From: Caenispirillum bisanense
Lineage (GTDB): Bacteria; Pseudomonadota; Alphaproteobacteria; Rhodospirillales; UBA2165
Reading direction: 5' to 3'
NCBI GenBank assembly: GCA_945877815.1
Contig: CAMDWJ010000013.1
Span: 42,771 to 106,770, forward strand
Length of the DNA: 64,000 nucleotides
The notes under the pieces are model-generated. The model had not been told where the DNA came from. It worked only from the letters and a program-made list of their open reading frames with translations, and did not search any database. A program made the translations under genes and the position numbers. Positions 17,427-25,836 of the stretch are shown here, piece by piece (position 1 is the stretch's first letter; each line of letters begins with the position of its first letter).

Positions 17427-17900
17427 ATGACTGACGATCTAAAATTCCTCAACCTCGCCGCCGAGCTGTCGCGCCGCGGTATGGAGAATCTTACAGGGGG
17501 GCCGTTCGGTGCCGTGATCGTAAAAGAGGCTAAGGTCATCGGCGAGGGCTGGAACGAGGTCACGTCCGATTTCGATCCGACCGCGCACGGCGAAGTGAAT
17601 GCAATCCGCCACGCCTGCAAGGCGCTCAAAACCTACTCGCTCCAGGGCGCCACGATCTATTCGAGCTGCGAGCCCTGCCCCATGTGCCTGGGTGCCATCT
17701 ATTGGGCGCGGCTCGACCGGCTTGTCTTCGCCAATACGCGCCACGATGCCGCCGCCATCGGCTTCGACGACGACTGGATCTATCTGGAAGTCCCAAAGCC
17801 GCTCGCGGATCGGATATTGCCGACCTTTCACATGCCGAACGAGGCGGCGAAGGCCGTGTTCACCGAATGGATGAGCCTGCCCAAGAAGACGCCCTATTGA
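17427..17900 (+). CDS. Nucleoside/guanine deaminase family protein
   Basis: 157-residue zinc deaminase of the CDA fold, closest in look to Bacillus-type guanine deaminase. Zinc ligands are His54 (DPTAHGEVNAIRHACK) and Cys84 and Cys87 (SSCEPCPMCLGAIYWA), with proton-shuttle Glu56. DAAAIGFDDDWIY matches the guanine-deaminase region. The usual H-A-E reads H-G-E here. It would convert guanine to xanthine and ammonia; other purine or tRNA substrates cannot be excluded. The start ATG 17427 gives a family-typical length. Confidence 0.85.
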   Translation: MTDDLKFLNLAAELSRRGMENLTGGPFGAVIVKEAKVIGEGWNEVTSDFDPTAHGEVNAIRHACKALKTYSLQGATIYSSCEPCPMCLGAIYWARLDRLVFANTRHDAAAIGFDDDWIYLEVPKPLADRILPTFHMPNEAAKAVFTEWMSLPKKTPY

Positions 17901-17905
17901 CCCGG

Positions 17906-18217
17906 ATGCGCCAAAACATCTATCGGGTCGCCGCAGTCGCGATGATGACCGTGGTCTGCGCGTGCGCAGTGGCCGACGCGCCAAGAAATCTGCTCTCCGT
18001 CGGCTATCGCTGCGAGGACAACACCTATCTGTCTGCCGTCCACGATCGCGTCACAGAGACCGCGACAGTCAACAATGCGATTGTATTGAAACAAGTGCGC
18101 ACCGCATCCGGATTCGGTTACGAAGCGCCGCCCTATGCCTTACGCGGCAAGGGCGACGAGATCACCTGGACCAGCGGCAGCGCGCCGCCGGTGCGCTGCG
18201 CCGTTGTCCGCGGTTAA
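17906..18217 (+). CDS. MliC-like C-type lysozyme inhibitor family protein
   Basis: 103-residue exported protein. An N-terminal signal sequence ends in VVCAC, a possible weak lipobox. The mature part follows the MliC/PliC pattern: VGYRCEDNTYLSAV, TATVNNAIVLKQV, RTASGFGYEAPPYALRGKGDE and a closing Cys in PVRCAVV, with two Cys placed for the usual disulfide. Family members sit in the periplasm or outer membrane and block host lysozyme. It starts six bases after the deaminase stop. The domain match is by eye and short, so moderate confidence. Confidence 0.7.
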   Translation: MRQNIYRVAAVAMMTVVCACAVADAPRNLLSVGYRCEDNTYLSAVHDRVTETATVNNAIVLKQVRTASGFGYEAPPYALRGKGDEITWTSGSAPPVRCAVVRG

Positions 18218-18333
18218 CGAACAAGGTCGGCCGGACGGGGCCGATTGTCCAATTTTGAACAGTACGAGCCGCGAGATCGGCTAAAATCGCCCCTCGACCT
18301 GCAGCGCCACGCGGGATCGAGGAGGCGCGGCGC

Positions 18334-18940
18334 ATACTGAAGGTTCTGATAGTCGAATACGATCTGATGATCGCCAATTTAGCCGACAAAACTATTAACG
18401 ATCACGGCTACGACCTGTGCGGTATCGCGCGCACCATCGCCAAAGCGGTTGCCACCACTGTGCGCACGACTGTCCTGCAAACGAAGATAGAGCAGATGCG
18501 GGTCCTGGTCGATGACAAGGAGCGATTGCCGGACCAGAAGGAGGTTCTGGCGGCCACATAAAATCGCTGTGCCTAAGTCTCGCGGACATCCAGGGCAAGG
18601 CGGACGGCACCGTGACACCGACGTGCAACACCGAACCGGTCACCATCGATCTCTATGTGGTGACGGCATTGGGCATCGTGCTCGCGGAGTTGGTTAGCAA
18701 CAGCCGCGAACACGCCTCACCCGAGGTACGGGCGCTATAACGGTGTCGGTGCGGCACAACGCCGACGATGACATGGCAACTATAACCGTCGGCAACGACC
18801 GCAAGGGCTCAAAGCCCGAAGCCGGGAGTAAGCGCCATGGGGTCGGTCTGGTGCGGCGTCTCATCGGACAAGTGCGCGGAACCACGATCATCAATTCCGA
18901 TCACGGCACGGTTTGAGCCATCAAATTCCCGGTGGCCTAG
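18334..18940 (+). pseudogene. Decayed response-regulator/histidine-kinase gene
   Basis: Three consecutive pieces read as one signalling protein. Frame 1 from 18334: VLIVEYDLMIANLADK then HGYDLCGIARTIAKAV (receiver start), followed by VDDKERLPDQKEVLAAT, which resembles the linker of HisKA_2/HWE kinases, then a stop. From 18612: TIDLYVVTALGIVLAELVSNS, the HATPase N-box, then a stop. Shifted frame from about 18729: ITVSVRHNADDDMATITVGN, HGVGLVRRLIGQV, then TGA and AIKFP, the usual kinase end. The N-box, strands and C-terminus are in the right order but broken by stops, a frameshift and a deleted His-box region. Confidence 0.8.
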
Positions 18941-18947
18941 GGCCGCA

Positions 18948-20366
18948 CTAAGTGCCGCTCTGAAGCGACTTCTTTAAAGCACCTTTCAATTCGGCCGGCA
19001 ATTTTCCGTTCTTATATTTGCCGACCGGCCCGCCCTTAATCAGTTTCGAATACCAATGAAACGAATCCTTGGGTGTGCGCTTCAAGGTTTCGAAATCCAC
19101 ATGCACCATGCCGTAGCGCTGCATATAGCCGAGGCCCCATTCGAAATTATCGAGCAGCGACCAGACGAAATAGCCTTTCACATTGGCGCCCTTGCAGATC
19201 GCCTCATGCATCGCGGCGGTATATTGATTGAGGTAATCGACGCGGTGTGAATCGGCAACGCGCCCCTTCTTGTCCGGCACATCGCTGCCGGTCCCGGTGC
19301 CGCAGCCGTTCTCCGCGACGATAACCGGGACGCCGTAGCGTTCCGTGAGTTCCAGCAGAGTGTCGGCGAACATCTCAGGGTAAATCGCCCAACCGCACGC
19401 GGCATTGGGCGCCTTGTCCGGCGAATCGCCCCAGGCGAAGCCGTGCAAATAGTCTTCGCTCGCTTTGCAAAAGATCGGCCCGTAGTGATTGAGCCCAAAC
19501 CAATCGACCGGGCGGCAGATACGCGCCATATCGCCCGCCTGAACGTACGGTTCGAGATCGCGCGCGAGGCCGGGCGGATAATAACCCAGAAACTGCGGCT
19601 CAGGAAACGCGAGGTTCCAATGTTCGTGCAGATCGTGGGCGGCACGAACGTTTTCGGGCGTATCCGCCTCAGGCACCGCCGGAGTGTAATTGTGCACCGC
19701 GCCGAGGGATGCGTTGGGCACGAGGTCGCGTAGAACATCGACGCCGGCGCCGTGCGCTAGATTGACGTGATGGATCGATTTGAAATGCGCCTCGCGGTCC
19801 TTCAAGCCCGGCGCATGCCAGCCGAAAGCATAGCCGAACAAGGTGAAGACAGAGAGTTCGTTGAAGGTGGCGAAATTCCGGATGCGGTCGCCTAAACGGC
19901 GCGCCACCACGGTCGCATAATCGGCATACCAACCGACGCAATCGCGATTGGCCCAGCCGCCGCGATCCTGCAGGGCCTGCGGCAGATCCCAGTGATAGAG
20001 ACAGGTCCAGGGCTCGATGCCCGCTTCCAAAATCGTGTCCGTCACCCGGTCGTAGAAATCGAGTCCCTTTTCGTTCACCGCGCCACGCCCCGTCGGCTGG
20101 ACGCGCGGCCAGGCGATGGAAAAGCGATAGGCGTTCACGCCGAGTTTTTTCATCAGCGCGATATCGTCGGCATAGCGGTGATAATGATCGCAGGCAACGT
20201 CGCCGGTATCGCCGTTGGCGACGCCACCGATCCGCTTGCTTTGGGTATCCCAGATGCTTTGGCCGCGCCCGTCTTCGTTGACCGCGCCCTCGATCTGATA
20301 GCTCGATGTGGAGGTGCCCCACACGAAGCCTTTCGGCCAAGCGCCACCTTTCGACTTTGCGACCAT
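18948..20366 (-). CDS. Glycoside hydrolase family 1 beta-glucosidase
   Basis: 472-residue GH1 barrel: FVWGTSTSSYQIEGA, WDTQ, YRFSIAWPRVQPTG and YHWDLPQAL are diagnostic. The acid/base Glu170 lies in TFNELS (usual TFNEP) and the nucleophile Glu352 in IVAENG (usual TENG), so retaining beta-glucosidase activity is expected. No signal peptide, so it acts in the cytoplasm on imported or internal beta-glucosides. ATG 20366 follows AAGGGAG; the upstream open extension is unlike the family. It is intact between two decayed loci. Confidence 0.9.
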   Translation of the reverse strand: MVAKSKGGAWPKGFVWGTSTSSYQIEGAVNEDGRGQSIWDTQSKRIGGVANGDTGDVACDHYHRYADDIALMKKLGVNAYRFSIAWPRVQPTGRGAVNEKGLDFYDRVTDTILEAGIEPWTCLYHWDLPQALQDRGGWANRDCVGWYADYATVVARRLGDRIRNFATFNELSVFTLFGYAFGWHAPGLKDREAHFKSIHHVNLAHGAGVDVLRDLVPNASLGAVHNYTPAVPEADTPENVRAAHDLHEHWNLAFPEPQFLGYYPPGLARDLEPYVQAGDMARICRPVDWFGLNHYGPIFCKASEDYLHGFAWGDSPDKAPNAACGWAIYPEMFADTLLELTERYGVPVIVAENGCGTGTGSDVPDKKGRVADSHRVDYLNQYTAAMHEAICKGANVKGYFVWSLLDNFEWGLGYMQRYGMVHVDFETLKRTPKDSFHWYSKLIKGGPVGKYKNGKLPAELKGALKKSLQSGT

Positions 20367-20490
20367 CGTCGCTCCCTTGATACGCCCATTTGAGCGAAAT
20401 GTTGCGCTTTTATGACGGTTCAGAGTAACACGGGCAAGCAGCTCAAAACGAAAAACCGAACCAGAAAACCGAGATAGGGAGAACACGACG

Positions 20491-21228
20491 ATGGACAAGA
20501 AGCTGGATCAGGCGAAACGCGACCTGGTGATCGCCAATCGAATCCTGGCGATGGAGGGCGTCGTCGATGCCTACGGCCATGTCAGCGTACGTCATCCTCA
20601 CGATCCCACTCGCTTCTTCATTGCGCGTTCGCTCAGCCCGGAATTGGTGACGCTCGACGATATTGTCGAATATACGCTCGATGGCAAAGCGATAGACGAC
20701 ACACGCCCGCCCTATCTCGAACGTTTCATTCACGGCGCACTTTACGAGAAGCGCCCCGACGTCATGAACGTCATCCATGCCCACGCCGAGGCGACACTTC
20801 CCTTTGGCATCACCAAGACGCCGCTGCGTCCGGTCACCCATATGGCGGGTGCCATCGGCGCCACCGTTCCAGTTTGGGACATCGAGGATAAATTCGGCGA
20901 CGCAACCAATTTGCTGGTCACCAACCGCGAACAAGGACTCGATCTCGCCGATTGCCTCGGGCCCAACCGCGTCGTGCTCATGCGCGGACACGGCTTCTCG
21001 GCCGTTCACTCGTCCTTCATCGGACTCACCACCATGTCGGTTTACCTTCCCGCCAACGCGCGCATCCTGCTCGAATCACTACGATTAGGCTAGGTGAAGG
21101 GGCTGTCGGCAAACGAGATAAAGGCGCGAGCCAACAACGATCCGACCGCGCCGGCCGCGCGGCGCGGCTGGCGCATGTGGGCGGCCAAGGCCGGCGTCGC
21201 CGAACTGCTGTCGGACGAGGACCGCTGA
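20491..21228 (+). pseudogene. Class II aldolase/adducin family gene with internal stop
   Basis: Zinc-dependent aldolase/epimerase-like fold. Residues 1-200 are intact: AYGHVSVRHP, zinc ligands His96 and His98 in IHAHAEATL, and RGHGFSAV with the third His. An in-frame TAG at 21091-21093 replaces what is most likely a Glu codon (GGC-TAG-GTG), after which the same frame continues with KGLSANEIKARANNDP to TGA 21228, a normal family C-terminus of 45 residues. Either the gene makes a protein lacking that helix, or it is inactive. The active-site residues are upstream of the stop, so partial function is possible. Confidence 0.8.
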
Positions 21229-21233
21229 TCGCT

Positions 21234-21539
21234 TTACGCTATGTGCATGCCGCCGTTCACATCCAAGATCGCGCCGGTGACGAAACCGGCAAGGTCGGAG
21301 GCCAAGAACAGGAAACACCCGCCGACCACCTTGGGCATGCCGACGCGGCGCATCGGAATCTCGGGCGCGAAGCGGGCGTTCTGCTCGCCGATATCCTGAC
21401 GCCCGGTCCAGATCGGGCCCGGACAGACGGCGTTGACGCGGATATTCTCCGGCCCCAATTCGCGCGCGAGAGCACGGGCGAAACCGAGGATGGCGCCCTT
21501 GGCGGCCGCTAGCATGGCCCGCCGCCTCAGGTAAGCCAA
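21234..21539 (-). pseudogene. C-terminal fragment of a short-chain dehydrogenase
   Basis: About 100 residues covering only the second half of an [36 protein letters not shown], then [20 protein letters not shown]. The Rossmann glycine motif, the NAG strand, catalytic Ser and the Tyr of YxxxK are absent; the Lys survives in AAAKGA. The upstream flank on this strand shows no SDR sequence, so the N-terminal half was lost. It lies tail to tail with the aldolase pseudogene. Confidence 0.75.
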
Positions 21540-21661
21540 CGCTTTGGGCCCATGCGCGTTCGGTTTGCCTGGACCATCACTTCGGTTATCCTCGCGAGAA
21601 ATGGAGGCGCCTGCCGGTTACGGCAGAGCAAAAATCATCGGTGTAAATCGAGGACACGGCT

Positions 21662-22738
21662 ATGAGAGAGACTGCGAACGAACCCTTCGTCTACAATGCC
21701 TGGTATATCGCGGCGTGGCCGGAAGAGATCGAGAAAGGCTTGGTCTCGCGCACCATCATGAACGAACCCCTGGTCCTGTTCCGGGGCCCCGACGGCAAGG
21801 TCGCGGCGCTTGAAGATCGATGCTGCCACCGCGGCGCGCCGCTCAGTCACGGCACCTTGACCGACGGCCGGCTTCAATGCGGCTATCACGGCCTGGTCTT
21901 CGACGGTGCCGGAAAATGTGTCGAGATCCCCGGCCAGACGAGCATTCCGCCGCACACGCGCGTGCGCAGCTATCCGATCGTCGAGCGCCAGCAGATCGTC
22001 TGGATCTGGATGGGCGATCCGTCCAAAGCCGACGAGAGCAAGATCCTCGACTATCCCGTCCACGATCAGCCCGAGAAATGGCCGCATAAGAAAGCAACTT
22101 TCGTTATCAAGGCCAACTACATGATGATGATCGACAACCTGATGGACCTGAGCCATCTCGCCTATGTCCATCGCAAGACCATCGGCGGCAGCCCGGAGGC
22201 CCATGCGACGGCAGAAAATTCGGTCGAGGAAACCGAAACCGGATGCCTCTACCAGCGCTGGATGATGAATTCGCCGGCTCCGCCGACCTATGTGAAGGCA
22301 GTCGGCTTCAAGGGCAGGATCGATCGTTGGCACCGCTTTGAATATGTGGCGCCCAGCACCGTGATCCAGAACAACGGCGCCATCGACGCCGGCAAGGGGG
22401 CGCGCGAGAACCAGAACCAGCCGGGGCTACAATTCGAGTTAATCCATCACGCGACACCGGAAACCGAAACCTCGTTCCACTATTTCTTTTCGGTTGCGAA
22501 CGGCTACCGTCAGGACGATCCGGCAGCGACCGAGCAGTTGTTCAATGAAACCTATCCGACCTTCCTCGAAGACAAAGTCATCATGGAAGGCCAGCAGGCC
22601 CGCATCGACCGCGATCCGCACCGCGACCTGATACCGATCATGGGCGACAAGGCCCTGTTCACCGCGCGCCGCGCGCTCAAGAAAATGATCGACGCCGAAC
22701 GATCCTCGTTTGGGACGGTGGCGGCTCATCGAGCGTGA
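21662..22738 (+). CDS. Rieske oxygenase alpha subunit (vanillate O-demethylase-like)
   Basis: 358-residue aromatic ring-hydroxylating/O-demethylating oxygenase of the VanA type. Rieske [2Fe-2S] ligands are Cys54 and His56 (RCCHRGAPLSHG) and Cys73 and His76 (LQCGYHGLVF). The catalytic domain has the mononuclear iron motif IDNLMDLSHLAYVH (Asp bridge and two His). The start ATG follows a CGAGGACA element. The reductase partner normally encoded beside VanA is not adjacent, so electrons must come from a reductase elsewhere. The substrate is a methoxylated aromatic by family, not proven. Confidence 0.9.
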   Translation: MRETANEPFVYNAWYIAAWPEEIEKGLVSRTIMNEPLVLFRGPDGKVAALEDRCCHRGAPLSHGTLTDGRLQCGYHGLVFDGAGKCVEIPGQTSIPPHTRVRSYPIVERQQIVWIWMGDPSKADESKILDYPVHDQPEKWPHKKATFVIKANYMMMIDNLMDLSHLAYVHRKTIGGSPEAHATAENSVEETETGCLYQRWMMNSPAPPTYVKAVGFKGRIDRWHRFEYVAPSTVIQNNGAIDAGKGARENQNQPGLQFELIHHATPETETSFHYFFSVANGYRQDDPAATEQLFNETYPTFLEDKVIMEGQQARIDRDPHRDLIPIMGDKALFTARRALKKMIDAERSSFGTVAAHRA

Positions 22739-22813
22739 CTAATTTTGGCATGCTGAACCCCGTGACCAAGACCTAGGGCGCTTGGAAAGTGTCGAATGAA
22801 GATCGATAGAAGT

Positions 22814-24250
22814 TCACGACACAGCCACAACCCGACGAAAGAAATCGGAGAATTCCACGATAGACTCGCTGCGTTCGAACAGTTCGACGTTCGTCTCGCG
22901 AATTTTATTGCAAATTTCTAGGTTGAAATCCGGATCGGTCGCCAAACGCAACGCAATCGAAACATATTCTTCTATATCGGCAGCCACACAATCGTCGATG
23001 CCCATCTCGCGATACATTGCATAAGTCACTCGCCCCCTCAAATACTCGCTCGGCAAGGTTACGACGGGCTTACCGATCGCAAAGGATTCAAACGACGTGT
23101 TGCCGCCGCAGAAAGGAAACGAGTCGAGCAAAACATCTGCGCAATCCAACAGGCGATTAAATTTCTCTTCGCTCATCGAGGGCAGGAAATTAATTCTGTC
23201 GGCATTTTGTCGAATTGTGCGGTCGAATCGCGCCCGCAAGACTGATTCCCAAAGGGCAACCTTGCCGCTTAATAAAATGACTAACGCTTTTGAATCTGCT
23301 TCAAGAATGCCTTTAAAAGCCTCATCCATATCGGGATGAAGTTTAAATGGCGATTGAACGCAGACATACAGTCTGGACTCTGCGGAGAATCCGAACTCCG
23401 AGCGTACACCGGGAGAAACCATATCTGGCCGATAGTAGTAGGTCGGTAAATTTTGCAATTTCACCAACTTTTCACTGTAGTGATTTTGCGCAGACTCTAT
23501 TTCGCATAACTCTGATGAAATAAAATAGTCGATCGTATCGATGCCCGTAGTCAACGGATGTCCCCAAGCGACACATTGCACAGGCGCCAAACGACCGAAT
23601 CCCAAGAAGTATGAAAAGGGGTCCATACCGATATCCGTATAATACAGAATATCGAGTTTCCGTTTTGCGATAATTTCCATTGATTCGCGCAGGTCAGACG
23701 TCAGGCTCACTACATGATCGGCATGATCGCAGATGAAATGGGTGATTTTCTCATCCCATTTTCTGAACAGAAAAACGGTCAACTCAAACTCGTCCTTGTC
23801 GAGATTGGCGATAAGACCCTGATTTAATTTTCCGACGGTGTGATTGCGAAAATTATTCGAAACAAAACCAATTTTTATTTTTTGCCCAGGCGCCCTTGTT
23901 TCAATCCGCCCCTCGGATACGTAATTCAGCTGTGGGCAGGCCGCTCGATAAAAATTGGCAATCTTAATCTGCAAGTCTTTGTCGTTACGGCCATGATACG
24001 CCAAATAAAAAACACTTATGGCGGAATCGCGAAACGGATTCGCGATTTCCAGCCCACTTTCAATCAGGCGGTCCAAATTTTCTTCAAATGCCTGCCGGCA
24101 TTCGTCAATCTGCTCGACGCTGTCATAAATAGCCGGAAGCAGCAAACCTCGCCTGAGCAGAATGGAATCGTAATCGCCGTGTTGTAAGACACGGTCGAAC
24201 GATCTGGCGGCAGCTACGGCATCGCCTTGTATGCCCGCGATGGTCCCCAA
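22814..24250 (-). CDS. SPINDLY/O-GlcNAc-transferase-like glycosyltransferase, N-terminally shortened
   Basis: 478 residues matching the C-terminal catalytic part of bacterial OGT/SPY proteins (GT41): one last TPR-like helix pair, then IKIGFVSNNFRNHTVGKL with the conserved His, LAPVQCVAWGHP, VCVQSPFKLHPDMDE with the donor-site Lys, and FPFCGGNTSFESFAIGKP. Homologues begin with many TPRs; here an in-frame stop lies seven bases upstream of the TTG start, so most TPRs are missing. Codons are more A/T-rich than in neighbours. It may still act, but without the TPR superhelix target choice would differ. Confidence 0.75.
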   Translation of the reverse strand: MGTIAGIQGDAVAAARSFDRVLQHGDYDSILLRRGLLLPAIYDSVEQIDECRQAFEENLDRLIESGLEIANPFRDSAISVFYLAYHGRNDKDLQIKIANFYRAACPQLNYVSEGRIETRAPGQKIKIGFVSNNFRNHTVGKLNQGLIANLDKDEFELTVFLFRKWDEKITHFICDHADHVVSLTSDLRESMEIIAKRKLDILYYTDIGMDPFSYFLGFGRLAPVQCVAWGHPLTTGIDTIDYFISSELCEIESAQNHYSEKLVKLQNLPTYYYRPDMVSPGVRSEFGFSAESRLYVCVQSPFKLHPDMDEAFKGILEADSKALVILLSGKVALWESVLRARFDRTIRQNADRINFLPSMSEEKFNRLLDCADVLLDSFPFCGGNTSFESFAIGKPVVTLPSEYLRGRVTYAMYREMGIDDCVAADIEEYVSIALRLATDPDFNLEICNKIRETNVELFERSESIVEFSDFFRRVVAVS

Positions 24251-24562
24251 TATTTATATGGGCCAGCGGCGGCCCAGCGACGGCTACGCCCTGCGGCGTG
24301 CTGATTTCCGCGCCGTGCGGGCCAAACCCCTCGGACGCCGGAATGATCGCGCAGACCGCCAGCCACAACATACAGTGAAGCGTCTTCGGACTCGGTAGAA
24401 ATATCGTCCGAAACGTGAAAGGCAAGGCTTGGCCCATAGCTGGCGCGATGCTCAACGTGCAATTCAAGTTAGAAGAACGTCGCGAATTTCTGATTCCGTC
24501 GCATATTAGAGTTGCGTGGACTCTAATATAAGAGCTCTGCGGTAAAGGCTCCGGGCCGGCTG
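24251..24562. other. Region without a gene, with a short hairpin
   Basis: Between the truncated glycosyltransferase and the next small frame. I find no coding signal and no TPR remnants in any frame. A 9-bp inverted repeat (TATTAGAGT with ACTCTAATA, loop of seven) lies at 24504-24528. Confidence 0.5.
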
Positions 24563-24919
24563 TCAAAGGCCGTCGTCGAAGCTTGCCGTGTCGGTTCGCC
24601 CCAGCTCCGGCGCGCCGACCGATAGCCATTCGTCAAAGGCAACATTACGTTCGGCGGATTGCTCGATTGCCGGGAATGCCGCATCGATCATGTCGGTCGA
24701 GCGACTCGGCCCGCCGGATTCCAAAACCACGACGCCGGCTATGATCCAGATCACCAGAAATAATGATTTCCTTCCAATTTGGTTGGTGGAAACGGGCGGG
24801 TTAAATGCAACCCCCAGAGGAATAAGGGAATATTTTCCTTTGTAGTAACCAACAGAACGTCTCATACTCGCAATCCATCGTAGACGATTGGCCGGAGAGA
24901 GGATTTCGTCCGTCTCCAT
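24563..24919 (-). CDS. Hypothetical single-pass membrane protein
   Basis: 118 residues, unrecognised. A hydrophobic segment (SLFLVIWIIAGVVVLES, about residues 54-70) could span the membrane, with a basic stretch before it (RRSVGYYKGKYS) and an acidic tail. That fits a type II topology but chance is possible. No good ribosome-binding site is visible and the opposite strand also has an open frame, so support is weak. Confidence 0.3.
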   Translation of the reverse strand: METDEILSPANRLRWIASMRRSVGYYKGKYSLIPLGVAFNPPVSTNQIGRKSLFLVIWIIAGVVVLESGGPSRSTDMIDAAFPAIEQSAERNVAFDEWLSVGAPELGRTDTASFDDGL

Positions 24920-25020
24920 GCCTAATCAATAACCTGCCGAAACGAGCCGCCTCCCGATACCCTCATATGAGGGTTAACATCTTTATTCGTTTACTGTTTT
25001 CGCGAGAGCCGAGCGCCGAT

Positions 25021-25800
25021 CTAGGTACTATAGGCAACCATCAGCGCCAGATCCTTGAATGACGAAAAGCGACTCGGACGCCCAGCGATCACGTCCTCGA
25101 GAATACCTGCATCGAGCGCCATGTAGCGCTCGAATATCTCGAAATAGGCATTGTCGCGCGCAAGACGACGCCGTGGCGCCCCCTCGACTTGCCAATTGAA
25201 CCGGTTTCCCGAGGCATCGTCCTCGAAATGGCGATGTTCGACCTTCACGTCCTCAAGGTAATAATTCCGGTTGAGGATGACGCCGACGCGATGAATCCAC
25301 AGATCGACATTACAGTGATCGAAGATGACCGGTGCCAGGTAACCGAGGGCGTCGTACCACGCCCGCCCGACGATGGGAAAACACGACAGCGTGTGCTTGA
25401 AATAGCCGTCGTTGAAATAGGCATTGAAGATGCCATCGGGCGCCATGGAAGCGACCTGGTCGAGCGCCAAGTCCCAGCCCTTCGTCGCGAACAGCAGATC
25501 GTCGTTGGAAATCATCAAACAATCGCCCGCCGATTGTCCCGCCATGACATTGATCGCCTTTGGCGTACCGATTCGATCGCCGACAAGCCCGATGATGTCC
25601 AGCCCGAGGCCTTTACTTTCGGCAAACAGCGCCTGGTATTCCTCGGCGCAGGAATCGTCGCGATCGACATAGAAGAAAAGCTCGAGCCGCTCGGGCGCCG
25701 CGATGGTTTCGGCGATACTCGCCAGATGCGGGATCAGGTAATGCGGCCTGCCACGCGTCGGACAGAGAAGGGAGATTTTTTGCTTCGGCGCCGTCGTCAT
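25021..25800 (-). CDS. Glycosyltransferase family 2-like protein
   Basis: 259-residue GT-A fold protein: ISLLCPTRGRPHYLIPHLAS at the N-terminus, FYVDRDDS and the CLMISNDDLLF stretch at the place of the DxD nucleotide-sugar/metal motif, then a C-terminal region with RHFEDDASGNRFNWQ. Acceptor and sugar are unknown. It is the last gene of the long minus-strand run, 36 bases after the permease stop, so it may be transcribed with the ABC transporter genes. No membrane segment is seen; cytoplasmic or peripheral. Confidence 0.75.
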   Translation of the reverse strand: MTTAPKQKISLLCPTRGRPHYLIPHLASIAETIAAPERLELFFYVDRDDSCAEEYQALFAESKGLGLDIIGLVGDRIGTPKAINVMAGQSAGDCLMISNDDLLFATKGWDLALDQVASMAPDGIFNAYFNDGYFKHTLSCFPIVGRAWYDALGYLAPVIFDHCNVDLWIHRVGVILNRNYYLEDVKVEHRHFEDDASGNRFNWQVEGAPRRRLARDNAYFEIFERYMALDAGILEDVIAGRPSRFSSFKDLALMVAYST

Positions 25801-25836
25801 TTCGCACTCTCCGTTACGCCGTGGGAAACTTAGCCA

